Source: Deinococcus sp. (GTDB taxonomy: Bacteria > Deinococcota > Deinococci > Deinococcales > Thermaceae). Taken from it: a stretch of DNA of 15,851 nt. This document shows, in pieces, positions 7,217-13,261 of this stretch. Location of the stretch: assembly GCA_023382135.1 (NCBI GenBank), contig JAMCQK010000171.1, forward strand, positions 1 through 15,851, read 5' to 3'. A program made the position numbers and the translations under genes. The notes under the pieces were generated by a model. That model was not told the DNA's origin. It was given only the letters and a program-made list of their open reading frames with translations, and made no database searches. Within the stretch, counting starts at the first letter, position 1. Every line of letters starts with the position of its first letter.

Positions 7217-7327
7217 GTATCTCCAGTCTGAGTTTGCCGAAAGGCTTGAAAAACCGTGCTGTGTTCCTTGCTCCCTCCGGCATTAGTGAGTTTGACCGAA
7301 GGGTCAGCTTCATCATGGAGATACTTA
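7214..7327. mobile_element. MITE-like element with TA target duplication
   Basis: AGTATCTCCA (7216-7225) is matched perfectly in reverse complement by TGGAGATACT (7316-7325), and each end is flanked outside by TA (7214-7215 and 7326-7327). That is the layout of a Tc1/mariner or IS630-type MITE: 110 bases, no coding capacity, TA duplication. Inside are two related hairpins, GCC-GAAA-GGC near 7236-7245 and TGACC-GAAG-GGTCA at 7293-7306, each within a GAGTTTG...CCGAA repeat (7230 and 7288). The element sits between two convergent genes and carries both stop codons. Alternatively it is a long bidirectional terminator; the hairpins could serve that role too. No second copy is seen in the window. 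Confidence 0.6.
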
Positions 7328-9046
7328 ATCGGCCCAGAGCGGGATGATCTGAAAGGTACCCACGTCCACCAGACCCAGGTCCGTCAGTTTGAGCGCGGGA
7401 ATCACCTCTAGCGGCAAAAAGGCCAAGTGCATCATGGGGTCGTGAAGGCTGGCGCCCAGGCCTTTGACGGCCTTTTGCAACTTGTCCATCTGTGCGCGTA
7501 CCTCCGGCAAGCTGCGGTCGCTCAAGAGGCCCGCAATGGGTAGCGGCATGAGCGCCAGCACCTCTGTGCCTTCCGCCACCACGTAGCCTCCGCCGCACTG
7601 CGCCAGGGCGCGCATAGCTGTGCGCATGGAGACATCATCCGCGCCCGCGCAAGTCAGGTTATGGCTGTCGTGTCCCACGGTCCCGGCAATGGCTCCGCGG
7701 CTCAGCCCGAGTCCGTGGACAAACCCCAGGCCCACACTTTTGCTCCCGTAGCGGTTCACCACGGCAAGCTTGAGCAGGTCGTTACCAGGGTCGGCCTGGG
7801 CCAGTCCAGCCTCGATCCTGGCGGGACGAATCCTGGTTTCGGTCACAACCTTATTGGGTATTACGCCGATGGCCCGCACCCGGCTTCCCATTGCCGGGAT
7901 ATCGAGCGAGACGCTGGATAAATCCAGTTTCACGGTATTCATCACCTTGGTTTTGTCTGCCCACGGTTTTATCCAGTCACCCACCGGTGTGCCGTGCTCG
8001 GCTACCAGTTGGCCAAACGCGTAGACGCGTTCTGCTCTAAAGTCCTCCAGTGAACTCGAGGCCACCAGGTCGGCGCGGCGGCCAGGAGCAATGGCCCCGC
8101 GGTCCCTGAGGCGGTGCGCGTTTGCGGCGTTCAAGGTGGCCATCTGAATCGCCGTAATAGGGGAGAGCCCAAGGTGAACGGCCTTGCGGATCAGGAAGTC
8201 TAGGTGGCCTTCGTCCAGCAAGTCTTCTGGGTGGCGGTCATCGGTGCAGAAGGCCATACGGGGGGCGGTTTTGGCGGCGGACAGCGGAAGCAAGGCCTCG
8301 AGGTCTCGGGTGACCGTGCCTTCGCGCACCAGCACGTATAGCCCAGCCCTTAATTTTTCCAACGCTTCTTCGGCGCTGGTGGACTCATGGTCGGTAGCCG
8401 GCCCGGCGGCGGCATAGGCCTGCAGTGTGTCGCCCCGCACCGCCGGAGCGTGGCCGTCGATGGGACCGTCTTGAAAGGCCATGATCTTATCGAGACTGTT
8501 TTTATCGCCTTGGACCAAGCCCGGAACATTCATGAACTCGGCCAGGCCCAGCACCCTGGGGTGATCTTTCAACGTCAACAGATCTTCCGCCTTCAGCACC
8601 GCACCGCTGGTCGAAAGCGGGCTCGCGGGCACACAGGAAGGCAGCATGAACAGACAGCAAAGCGGCAGGCCCTCGCTGGCTTCAAGTAAAAAGCGGATGC
8701 CATCCAATCCACACACGTTGGCTATTTCATGTGGGTCGGCCACAATCGTGGTGGTGCCACGGGGCAGGATGGTCCTGGCAAGCTGGTAGGGCAGAGAGAG
8801 CGTGGACTCGATGTGAATATGGGTATCAATCAACCCAGGCACCAGGTAACGGTTTTCGAGATCGTGCACCTCTCTTCCCTGGTAGTCCTCGCCCACGGCG
8901 GCGATATGTCCACTTGCGAGCGCCACTTGCGCGGCGTAGACCTCGGCGGTGAAGACGTTTACCACCTGTGCGTTTTTTATCACCAGGTCTGCGGGCGCAT
9001 CCCTGCGCGCCACCGATAAAACGTGCTCGAGGGTCTTTCGGTCCAT
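7325..9046 (-). CDS. ade: Adenine deaminase
   Basis: Adenine deaminase hydrolyses adenine to hypoxanthine and ammonia in purine salvage. The 573-residue protein is full length for the AdeC type of amidohydrolase. The N-terminal composite beta domain leads to metal-binding motif DTHIHIES, followed by DPHEIANV, DGHAP, DHES and CTDDRHPEDL in the TIM barrel. The family-specific C-terminal domain carries GHDSHNL. No break is seen. The ATG at 9046 has a TAGACT -10 box 5 bases upstream and no Shine-Dalgarno. The SDR gene ends 33 bases upstream on the same strand, so it may be both co-transcribed and separately initiated. Its TAA stop lies in the right end of the MITE-like element. Confidence 0.96.
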   Translation of the reverse strand: MDRKTLEHVLSVARRDAPADLVIKNAQVVNVFTAEVYAAQVALASGHIAAVGEDYQGREVHDLENRYLVPGLIDTHIHIESTLSLPYQLARTILPRGTTTIVADPHEIANVCGLDGIRFLLEASEGLPLCCLFMLPSCVPASPLSTSGAVLKAEDLLTLKDHPRVLGLAEFMNVPGLVQGDKNSLDKIMAFQDGPIDGHAPAVRGDTLQAYAAAGPATDHESTSAEEALEKLRAGLYVLVREGTVTRDLEALLPLSAAKTAPRMAFCTDDRHPEDLLDEGHLDFLIRKAVHLGLSPITAIQMATLNAANAHRLRDRGAIAPGRRADLVASSSLEDFRAERVYAFGQLVAEHGTPVGDWIKPWADKTKVMNTVKLDLSSVSLDIPAMGSRVRAIGVIPNKVVTETRIRPARIEAGLAQADPGNDLLKLAVVNRYGSKSVGLGFVHGLGLSRGAIAGTVGHDSHNLTCAGADDVSMRTAMRALAQCGGGYVVAEGTEVLALMPLPIAGLLSDRSLPEVRAQMDKLQKAVKGLGASLHDPMMHLAFLPLEVIPALKLTDLGLVDVGTFQIIPLWAD

Positions 9047-9051
9047 ACCCG

Positions 9052-9057
9052 AGTCTA
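9052..9057 (-). promoter_or_regulatory. -10 box of ade (leaderless)
   Basis: TAGACT on the minus strand is followed by 5 bases and the ATG at 9046. It lies in the short gap after the SDR stop, so ade can have its own transcript within the SDR-ade pair. Confidence 0.5.
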
Positions 9058-9079
9058 AACCTGGCCTGGCCCACTACGG

Positions 9080-9865
9080 CTACAACAGCCCGTGCAAGTA
9101 TCCGCCGTCCACCACGATGCTCTGGCCGGTTAGGTAACTAGCGCGCGCCGACAGTAAGAAGGCGGCCACGTGGGCAATCTCTTGCGGTTTCCCCAGCCTG
9201 GCAGCGGGAATCTGGCTGGCTTGCTCGGCGTAGGCGGCCTCTAGGCCAATCCCTTTTTGCTTGGCGCGAAAGCTGAAAAGCTCTTCCACCCGCTCGGTCT
9301 TGGTGTAGCCGGGGCCCAGCGTGTTCACCGTGATGCCCTGGGCCGCCACCTCGCGCGAGAGCGTCTTGGCATACCCGGTGACGGCGGCCCTGAGCGTATT
9401 GGAAAGCGCCAAATTCTCGATCGGCTCTTTTACCGCCAGCGAGGTGATAAAAAGAATCCGCCCGAAGCCCGCGCCTTTCATGCCTCCAAGCGCCCACTGC
9501 GAGAGCTGGACCATGGGATAAAGCAGGTCTTCGGCGGCCTGGCGGAATTCGTCTAGCGAGAGAGCTTGCGCCTGGCCGGGTTTGGGGCCACCGGTATTGG
9601 CCAACAGAAGCTCCACGGTCCCAAGCTCATTTGCCGCTTGGATAACGTTCTCGAGGCCTGCCGGCGTACTCAAATCCGCGCTGAGCGGGTGAATTTCTCT
9701 GCCACTTTTCCGGGCTTCATCTGCGAGCGAATCCAGTTTTTCCCGGCTGCGGGCCACCGCTAAAACCTTGGCGCCTTCCAGTGCCAGCGTGAGCGCTACT
9801 GCGCGGCCAATACCCTGCGAAGCCCCCGTAACCAAGGCCAATTTATCCCGAATGCCCAGATCCAT
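9080..9865 (-). CDS. Atypical short-chain dehydrogenase/reductase (catalytic Tyr and Lys replaced)
   Basis: A 261-residue Rossmann-fold SDR. The nucleotide-binding motif TGASQGIG (13-20) and the C-terminal substrate loop GPGYTKTERV are present, with the VVDGGY ending typical of FabG-like SDRs. The usual NNAG motif reads NTGG (90-93). Catalytic Ser is present (S142), but where YxxxK is expected the sequence reads SNTLR, giving S155 and R159. This NTGGP/SNTLRAAV pattern marks a known FabG-like subgroup with a non-canonical active site, so calling it a 3-oxoacyl-ACP reductase would be unsafe; substrate and even redox activity are unknown. The ATG at 9865 has TATACT 6 bases upstream and no Shine-Dalgarno. 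It is divergent from the cupin gene and followed by ade. Confidence 0.88.
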   Translation of the reverse strand: MDLGIRDKLALVTGASQGIGRAVALTLALEGAKVLAVARSREKLDSLADEARKSGREIHPLSADLSTPAGLENVIQAANELGTVELLLANTGGPKPGQAQALSLDEFRQAAEDLLYPMVQLSQWALGGMKGAGFGRILFITSLAVKEPIENLALSNTLRAAVTGYAKTLSREVAAQGITVNTLGPGYTKTERVEELFSFRAKQKGIGLEAAYAEQASQIPAARLGKPQEIAHVAAFLLSARASYLTGQSIVVDGGYLHGLL

Positions 9866-9871
9866 GGGCCG

Positions 9872-9877
9872 AGTATA
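9872..9877 (-). promoter_or_regulatory. -10 box of the SDR gene, overlapping the cupin promoter
   Basis: TATACT on the minus strand is followed by 6 bases and ATG 9865. It shares the four bases TATA (9874-9877) with the opposite-strand -10 box of the cupin gene. Confidence 0.6.
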
Positions 9878-9879
9878 GT
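9874..9879 (+). promoter_or_regulatory. -10 box of the cupin gene, overlapping the SDR promoter
   Basis: TATAGT is followed by 6 bases and ATG 9886. Only 20 bases separate the two start codons, so any -35 contacts must lie within the opposing coding sequence. No good -35 match is seen on either side. Confidence 0.6.
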
Positions 9880-9885
9880 CGAATT

Positions 9886-10206
9886 ATGAATGCTAAAACC
9901 TTGGCAGAATTGGTTCATTTTGCGCCGGAAAAAATGCAGAAGGTATCCATCTTTGACTCCAGGTATATGTTCTACGACCTGTACTGTCTGATGCCGGGCC
10001 AGTCGCAAAAAGTGCATGTGCACCAGGACGCCGATAAGATCTATCTGGCGCTCGAAGGCGAAGTAATGGTTACTGTGGGCGGCCTCGAGAAGGGGCTTAC
10101 CCGCGGCCAGGCGGTAATGGCCAAGGCGGGAGAAACGCACGGGGTACGCAATGCTTCCAGCAACCCCGCCGTTTTGTTGGTGGTGATGTCGCCCAAGCCA
10201 AATTAG
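9886..10206 (+). CDS. Small single-domain cupin protein
   Basis: A 106-residue cupin_2-type beta-barrel. Motif 1 is seen as HVH (H44, H46) followed by DADKIYLALEGE, and motif 2 as AGETHGVRN with H85, so three histidines of the usual metal site are present. The position normally held by glutamate after HxH is K51, with D50 beside it. Such proteins can be enzymes, sugar-binding proteins or metal sensors; nothing here identifies the substrate. The start is fixed by the TATAGT box 6 bases upstream and by the divergent SDR gene 20 bases away. The GNAT gene converges on it, with 13 bases between the stops. Confidence 0.85.
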   Translation: MNAKTLAELVHFAPEKMQKVSIFDSRYMFYDLYCLMPGQSQKVHVHQDADKIYLALEGEVMVTVGGLEKGLTRGQAVMAKAGETHGVRNASSNPAVLLVVMSPKPN

Positions 10207-10219
10207 CGCGGCGAAAGAC

Positions 10220-10705
10220 CTATACTAAACTTTTGCTGTACCAGCCAAGGCTCGGCCCGCCATCGCGCAGATGGGTATACCCCAGGCTCAGCCAGAAACC
10301 GCGGGCTTTCTGGTTGTTGCCGTAGACCACGGCGTAAAGCTGGCTTACTTTGCCGGAAAGTTCGGCCTCGAGGCCTCTGGCCGCCAGCTTCCCCAAACCC
10401 TGTCCCTGGCGCGACTCCTTTATCAGCAACAAACTGATAGTCGCCGAGTCCGTTTCCGGATAGGCCATCTTGTAGTCCACGTACCCCAGCACTTCCCCCT
10501 CAACTTCCAGCAAGTGGGCCCGCCGGTAAGGGTCCATGCCGAGCGCTTCCAACTCCCGCTCTACATCCAAAAGATCCGGCACCTCCATTCCGATCAACTG
10601 GAAGTAACTTGGGCAGTCTTTGTACAGCTCATGAATTGTTGATGCGGTGCCAGCGGTGACTTCCAAGAAGGCGGGACGCGGCAGAGTTTTCATCGGCAAG
10701 CCCAT
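10220..10705 (-). CDS. GNAT-family N-acetyltransferase
   Basis: A 161-residue GCN5-related acetyltransferase, which moves an acetyl group from acetyl-CoA to an unknown amine. The acetyl-CoA loop is RQGQGLGK (99-106) after the beta-strand ATISLLLI, and the motif B region NNQKARGFWLSLGY (130-143) is typical. The substrate cannot be predicted. Two starts are possible. ATG 10705 has a GGAG Shine-Dalgarno 8 bases upstream and is used here. ATG 10693 would give 157 residues and lies 10 bases after a TAGAAT that overlaps the first ATG, which would be a near-leaderless arrangement. The gene is divergent from copZ-csoR and converges with the cupin gene. Confidence 0.88.
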   Translation of the reverse strand: MGLPMKTLPRPAFLEVTAGTASTIHELYKDCPSYFQLIGMEVPDLLDVERELEALGMDPYRRAHLLEVEGEVLGYVDYKMAYPETDSATISLLLIKESRQGQGLGKLAARGLEAELSGKVSQLYAVVYGNNQKARGFWLSLGYTHLRDGGPSLGWYSKSLV

Positions 10706-10737
10706 TCTACTTTCTCCGGCTGCGCCAAGGTGGCAAT

Positions 10738-10766
10738 TTGAAGCTAAAGCCCACCGGTGCTAAACT
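10738..10766 (+). promoter_or_regulatory. Promoter of copZ-csoR
   Basis: A -35 box TTGAAG (10738-10743) and a -10 box TAAACT (10761-10766) are separated by exactly 17 bases, a good match to a housekeeping promoter. Transcription should start near 10773, inside the operator. Confidence 0.75.
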
Positions 10767-10770
10767 ACCC

Positions 10771-10797
10771 ATAACCCTCCCCTCTGGGGGTGGATAT
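10771..10797 (+). promoter_or_regulatory. Probable CsoR operator
   Basis: A GC-rich inverted repeat: the left arm (ATAACCCTCCCC) and the reverse complement of the right arm (ATATCCACCCCC) agree at 9 of 12 positions around a short centre. CsoR-family operators are G/C-tract inverted repeats of this kind. It covers the predicted transcription start of copZ-csoR, which fits autorepression relieved by copper. Confidence 0.65.
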
Positions 10798-10812
10798 CTG
10801 GAGGAGAAGTCC

Positions 10813-11013
10813 ATGCTCAAACTGCGTGTTGAAGGGATGTCGTGCGGCCACTGCGTGAGCGCTGTGCGCAAGGCTTTGGAAAAAGTGCCCGGGGTGGAGA
10901 AAGTGGTGGAAGTCAGCCTTGAGCGCGGGGAGGCCATCGTGGAAGGCGCGCCCAAGCCGGAAGAACTGGTGGTTGCGGTGCAGGAAGAGGGCTACCAGGC
11001 CACGCCCCTATGA
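10813..11013 (+). CDS. copZ: Copper chaperone CopZ (heavy-metal-associated domain)
   Basis: A 66-residue ferredoxin-like HMA protein with the metal site GMSCGHC (M9, C11, C14) near the N-terminus, which binds Cu(I) and passes it to transporters or to the CsoR sensor. Length is normal for CopZ. The frame is open upstream to 10738, but ATG 10813 is preceded by a strong GGAGGAG Shine-Dalgarno and begins the HMA fold; the upstream part overlaps the promoter and operator. Its TGA overlaps the csoR ATG by four bases, so the two are translationally coupled. Expression is likely repressed by CsoR at the operator upstream. Confidence 0.93.
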   Translation: MLKLRVEGMSCGHCVSAVRKALEKVPGVEKVVEVSLERGEAIVEGAPKPEELVVAVQEEGYQATPL

Positions 11014-11294
11014 CCAAAACCCACCTCCATCTGGACCCCAAGGTTCGGCAAGACGCCAGCCGCAGGTTGCTTTCGGTCAAGGGCCACGTGGAAGGCATCG
11101 TGCGCATGCTGGAGGACGAAAGCGTCTACTGTGTGGACATACTCAAGCAACTGAAAGCGGTGAGCGGAGCGCTGGATAAAGTGGGCGAGATGGTGCTCAA
11201 GAGCCACCTAAAAGAGCACGTGGTGACCGCCCACCAGCGCGGCGAGGCCGAAGCGACGGTGAGCGAGCTGATGGAAGTGTTGAAGTATCGCTAA
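11010..11294 (+). CDS. csoR: Copper-sensing transcriptional repressor CsoR
   Basis: A 94-residue all-alpha CsoR/RcnR-family repressor that releases operator DNA when it binds Cu(I). The ligand triad is C41, H66 and H70, the Cys-His-His variant described for Thermus thermophilus CsoR rather than the Cys-His-Cys of most bacteria. The basic helix with RRLLSVKGHVEGI (18-30) matches the family DNA-binding surface. It overlaps copZ by four bases (ATGA). In T. thermophilus the operon continues into the copper ATPase copA; here only a non-coding stretch and a methyltransferase remnant follow. Confidence 0.95.
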   Translation: MTKTHLHLDPKVRQDASRRLLSVKGHVEGIVRMLEDESVYCVDILKQLKAVSGALDKVGEMVLKSHLKEHVVTAHQRGEAEATVSELMEVLKYR

Positions 11295-11375
11295 GTGCCA
11301 GCAACTGACGACCGAAAGCCCAGGGCCGTAAGGACAAACAGCAAAAACCTAAAGCCTAAGACTGAAAATCGAAGG

Positions 11376-11419
11376 GCGAAGCCTAACCGGCGACGGTGTA
11401 GGCGGCGCCTGGGCTTCGC
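11376..11419 (+). repeat. Inverted repeat after csoR
   Basis: GCGAAGCC (11376-11383) is matched by GGCTTCGC (11412-11419) with 28 bases between. The 11295-11455 interval otherwise holds no gene, and includes several AAAGCC-like motifs. The repeat could end the copZ-csoR transcript, but no T run follows. Confidence 0.4.
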
Positions 11420-11444
11420 GAGGCGGGAGTTCGGCCCTTTGCGA

Positions 11445-11450
11445 TAAACT
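11445..11450 (+). promoter_or_regulatory. -10 box of the methyltransferase remnant
   Basis: TAAACT is followed by 5 bases and ATG 11456, the same leaderless layout as the intact genes, so the broken gene has kept its promoter. Confidence 0.45.
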
Positions 11451-11455
11451 CGGCT

Positions 11456-11653
11456 ATGTTCTGGAACGCTGCTCTTTACCAAAGCAAACATTCATTTGTG
11501 TTCAAGCACGGTGAGAGCCTGCTCGAACTTCTGTGGCCCGCGCCCGGGGAGGGAATTCTTGACCTGGGTTGCGGCACGCGAGAGCTCACTTGCCAGACTG
11601 CCGCTGCGAGCGCCCAGGTTATGAGGTTGGATCTGGACGATGCCATGTTGTAA
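11456..11653 (+). pseudogene. Truncated SAM-dependent methyltransferase (N-terminal remnant)
   Basis: The first 65 residues match the start of a class I SAM-dependent methyltransferase: WNAALYQSKHSFVFKHG, then motif I ILDLGCGTRELT and the acidic motif II end LDLDD, stopping right after DAML. Intact relatives run to about 250 residues, so about three quarters of the protein, including the substrate region, is missing. The motif I glycine after GCGT is Arg here, a further sign of decay. Nothing resembling the missing part is found downstream. The minus-strand lipoprotein gene ends 14 bases after the truncation, so the loss may be linked to arrival of that segment. Confidence 0.75.
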
Positions 11654-11667
11654 GGCGCTTATGACCG

Positions 11668-12597
11668 TTAAGGCAGCTTTGGCTTCAGCCGCCAAATGTC
11701 GGCGACTGCCCACTGGTTGATTTGTTTAGATACGAAATAGATGAAACCGTCGCTGGACCAGTTTGGCGTGATCGACTCTCCGTCCCCACGGGTGAGCTGC
11801 GTGACCGAAGTGCCATCGGCCTTCATGATGTACACCTGATTCCTTCCCTCGCGGTTTGACTGAAAAGTAATCCACTGGCCGTCTGGAGACCATGCTGGAT
11901 AGGCGTTGCTGTAATTCCCGGTAGTTAATTGAGTGACCTGGCCGGTTCCTATGTCTATAACGAACAACTGGTACCTACTACTACCCACCTCTCGATCAAA
12001 TGCTATTTTTTCTCCACTGGGGCTCCACCGTGGAGACGAGCCCTGGACGTACTGGGTGACGGCAGAACCATCAATTCCGACCGAGTAGATAAATGAAACC
12101 CCGCGAACAAGCGTGCCAAAAGCCACACGCTTCCCATCGGGGCTAACATCTGGTTCCCCGTCTCTTTCGCCCACTTGGTTATTGGTGATGAAGGTCAAAC
12201 CAGCACCAGCAATAGGAGACCTGACAATCGCCCTTCCGCTGCCCAGGTATATGTAGACTATTCCGCTTCCATCGGGGAGCCATGTGGCACTCATTGCACC
12301 GGGGCCAGCTATGAGCCGTTTACCAACACCTTTGGTTGATACCAAGGCCACGCTGTACGCATCTATACCGCTTTTTGTATCGTCATAGACGCCAAAGAGC
12401 AGGTTTTTACCATCTGGGCTAGGTCTAGGCCAATACTCAACGCCCGGATCGTTTGTAACTCGAACAATCTCCTGTACGCTAGCCGTAGCCGCCGGCGTGG
12501 GAGCCTCGCTTGGCCTCGGTGGTTCTTCTGTGGCTGGAACACAAGCAGACAAGACCAGCGCCGTAACACCGAACAGAAGCGATTGAACTTTTTTCAT
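11668..12597 (-). CDS. TolB-like beta-propeller lipoprotein
   Basis: A 309-residue secreted lipoprotein. The N-terminus has a lysine pair, a hydrophobic core and the lipobox LSAC, with lipidation at C19. A Pro/Glu/Ala-rich linker follows to about residue 45. The rest is a series of PD40/WD40-like blades with repeated WSPDG-type turns (PSPDGK, WLPDGS, VSPDGK, WSPSGE, WSPDGQ, WSSDGF), about six blades as in TolB and other surface propellers. No enzymatic residues are evident; a binding or scaffold role at the cell envelope is likely. The ATG has a clear GGAGG Shine-Dalgarno 6 bases upstream, unlike most neighbours. Base composition is lower in GC than the flanks (26 of 60 bases at 12361-12420), suggesting later acquisition. 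True TolB would have Tol-Pal neighbours, absent here. Confidence 0.88.
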   Translation of the reverse strand: MKKVQSLLFGVTALVLSACVPATEEPPRPSEAPTPAATASVQEIVRVTNDPGVEYWPRPSPDGKNLLFGVYDDTKSGIDAYSVALVSTKGVGKRLIAGPGAMSATWLPDGSGIVYIYLGSGRAIVRSPIAGAGLTFITNNQVGERDGEPDVSPDGKRVAFGTLVRGVSFIYSVGIDGSAVTQYVQGSSPRWSPSGEKIAFDREVGSSRYQLFVIDIGTGQVTQLTTGNYSNAYPAWSPDGQWITFQSNREGRNQVYIMKADGTSVTQLTRGDGESITPNWSSDGFIYFVSKQINQWAVADIWRLKPKLP

Positions 12598-12917
12598 AAT
12601 GCGCCTCCGACAAGAACGCAGAGATCGCTCAACATCCTACGTTCAATATATCACATACTACCGACCAGGCTTGCAGATCCCAATCGATACCCTACCGTAC
12701 TTGCGAAACCGTCTGGGCTCTTTGTGGACAAGTGTTTTGTTGAAGCTTGCTCTACATTTAACCGGCCTATCTCATAGAGGGAGAAGACAACCCCGCTCAG
12801 CCCGTGAGGGCTAGTTGCTTCTAGGTTTTTCGCCAAATATCTAATAACGGTCACGGCCAAGATGTATGTCAACAGAAAGCCCCGGCGCTAAGCCGGGGCT
12901 TTAGGTTCAAGCGGTGT
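12598..12917. other. Gene-poor interval between the lipoprotein and csp genes
   Basis: No convincing gene is seen. It holds the csp terminator at its right end, a short AGCCC-GTGA-GGGCT stem (12799-12812), and on the minus strand a TTGACA (12867-12872) followed after 18 bases by GTTATT (12843-12848), a possible promoter that would give the lipoprotein gene a leader of about 240 bases. An AT-rich stretch near 12645-12660 is another possible promoter. A 71-codon plus frame at 12599 and a 73-codon minus frame at 12872 look like chance. Confidence 0.5.
12876..12902 (-). terminator. Intrinsic terminator of the cold-shock gene
   Basis: A perfect 11-bp stem, AAAGCCCCGGC (12876-12886) with GCCGGGGCTTT (12892-12902), has a 5-base loop. 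It lies 15 bases after the csp stop and is followed on the minus strand by TTTCTGTT. Confidence 0.85.
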
Positions 12918-13142
12918 TTAGAAGCGCCTTGCGGTCTCCACCACGCTCACGTTAACGGCTTGAGGGCCTTTACCGTTCTTGCCGGCTTCGACATCAAAGT
13001 TTACAATATCACCTTCGTTGAGGGTGCGAAACCCGCCGGTCTGAATTGCGCTGTAATGCACAAACACATCCGTGTCGCCTTCGCGCTCAATGAAACCGTA
13101 GCCCTTTTCCGCGTTGAACCACTTTACTTTGCCTTTCTGCAT
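12918..13142 (-). CDS. Cold-shock protein (CspA family)
   Basis: A 74-residue OB-fold RNA/DNA chaperone that unwinds RNA secondary structure. RNP1 is KGYGFIE (about 13-19) and RNP2 is VFVHYS (about 26-31), with the expected aromatic surface residues. Length is normal. The ATG at 13142 has an AAGGAG Shine-Dalgarno 4 bases upstream. The gene has its own promoter (13228-13256), a leader of about 80 bases with small stems, and a strong terminator, so it is a single-gene unit. The leader includes a stem over the Shine-Dalgarno. Confidence 0.96.
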   Translation of the reverse strand: MQKGKVKWFNAEKGYGFIEREGDTDVFVHYSAIQTGGFRTLNEGDIVNFDVEAGKNGKGPQAVNVSVVETARRF

Positions 13143-13148
13143 ACTGCT

Positions 13149-13210
13149 CCTTGTTCAAGGCCATAGCCTTACCCAGGCTTGAGGTGCTGAACTACCCGAA
13201 GGCCACCTCA
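13149..13210 (-). promoter_or_regulatory. Structured 5' leader of the cold-shock gene
   Basis: Three consecutive stems can form in the leader RNA: TGAGGTG with CACCTCA (13204-13210 and 13180-13186), AGCCT with AGGCT (13175-13179 and 13165-13169), and CCTT with AAGG around GAAC (13149-13160). The AAGG arm of the last stem is part of the AAGGAG Shine-Dalgarno, so folding would hide it. Confidence 0.5.
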
Positions 13211-13227
13211 GTCCACCCGGATACTTT

Positions 13228-13256
13228 ACCTTACCACCTTAAGGGGCCGGTGTCTA
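13228..13256 (-). promoter_or_regulatory. Promoter of the cold-shock gene
   Basis: On the minus strand TAGACA (13251-13256) and TAAGGT (13228-13233) are 17 bases apart. Transcription should start near 13221, giving a leader of about 80 bases. It begins 6 bases after the dnaJ stop codon. A second TAAAGT box at 13222-13227 is an alternative -10. Confidence 0.6.
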
Positions 13257-13261
13257 TGCGG

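Noticed and set aside
7214..7327. Reading the inverted repeat simply as an intrinsic terminator
   Set aside because: A 90-base spacer and no T run do not fit an intrinsic terminator, and the flanking TA pair fits transposition better. The internal hairpins may still contribute to termination.
12599..12814. 71-codon plus-strand frame in the lipoprotein-csp interval
   Set aside because: It begins inside the lipoprotein Shine-Dalgarno region, has an Arg-rich sequence without a known pattern, and no promoter.
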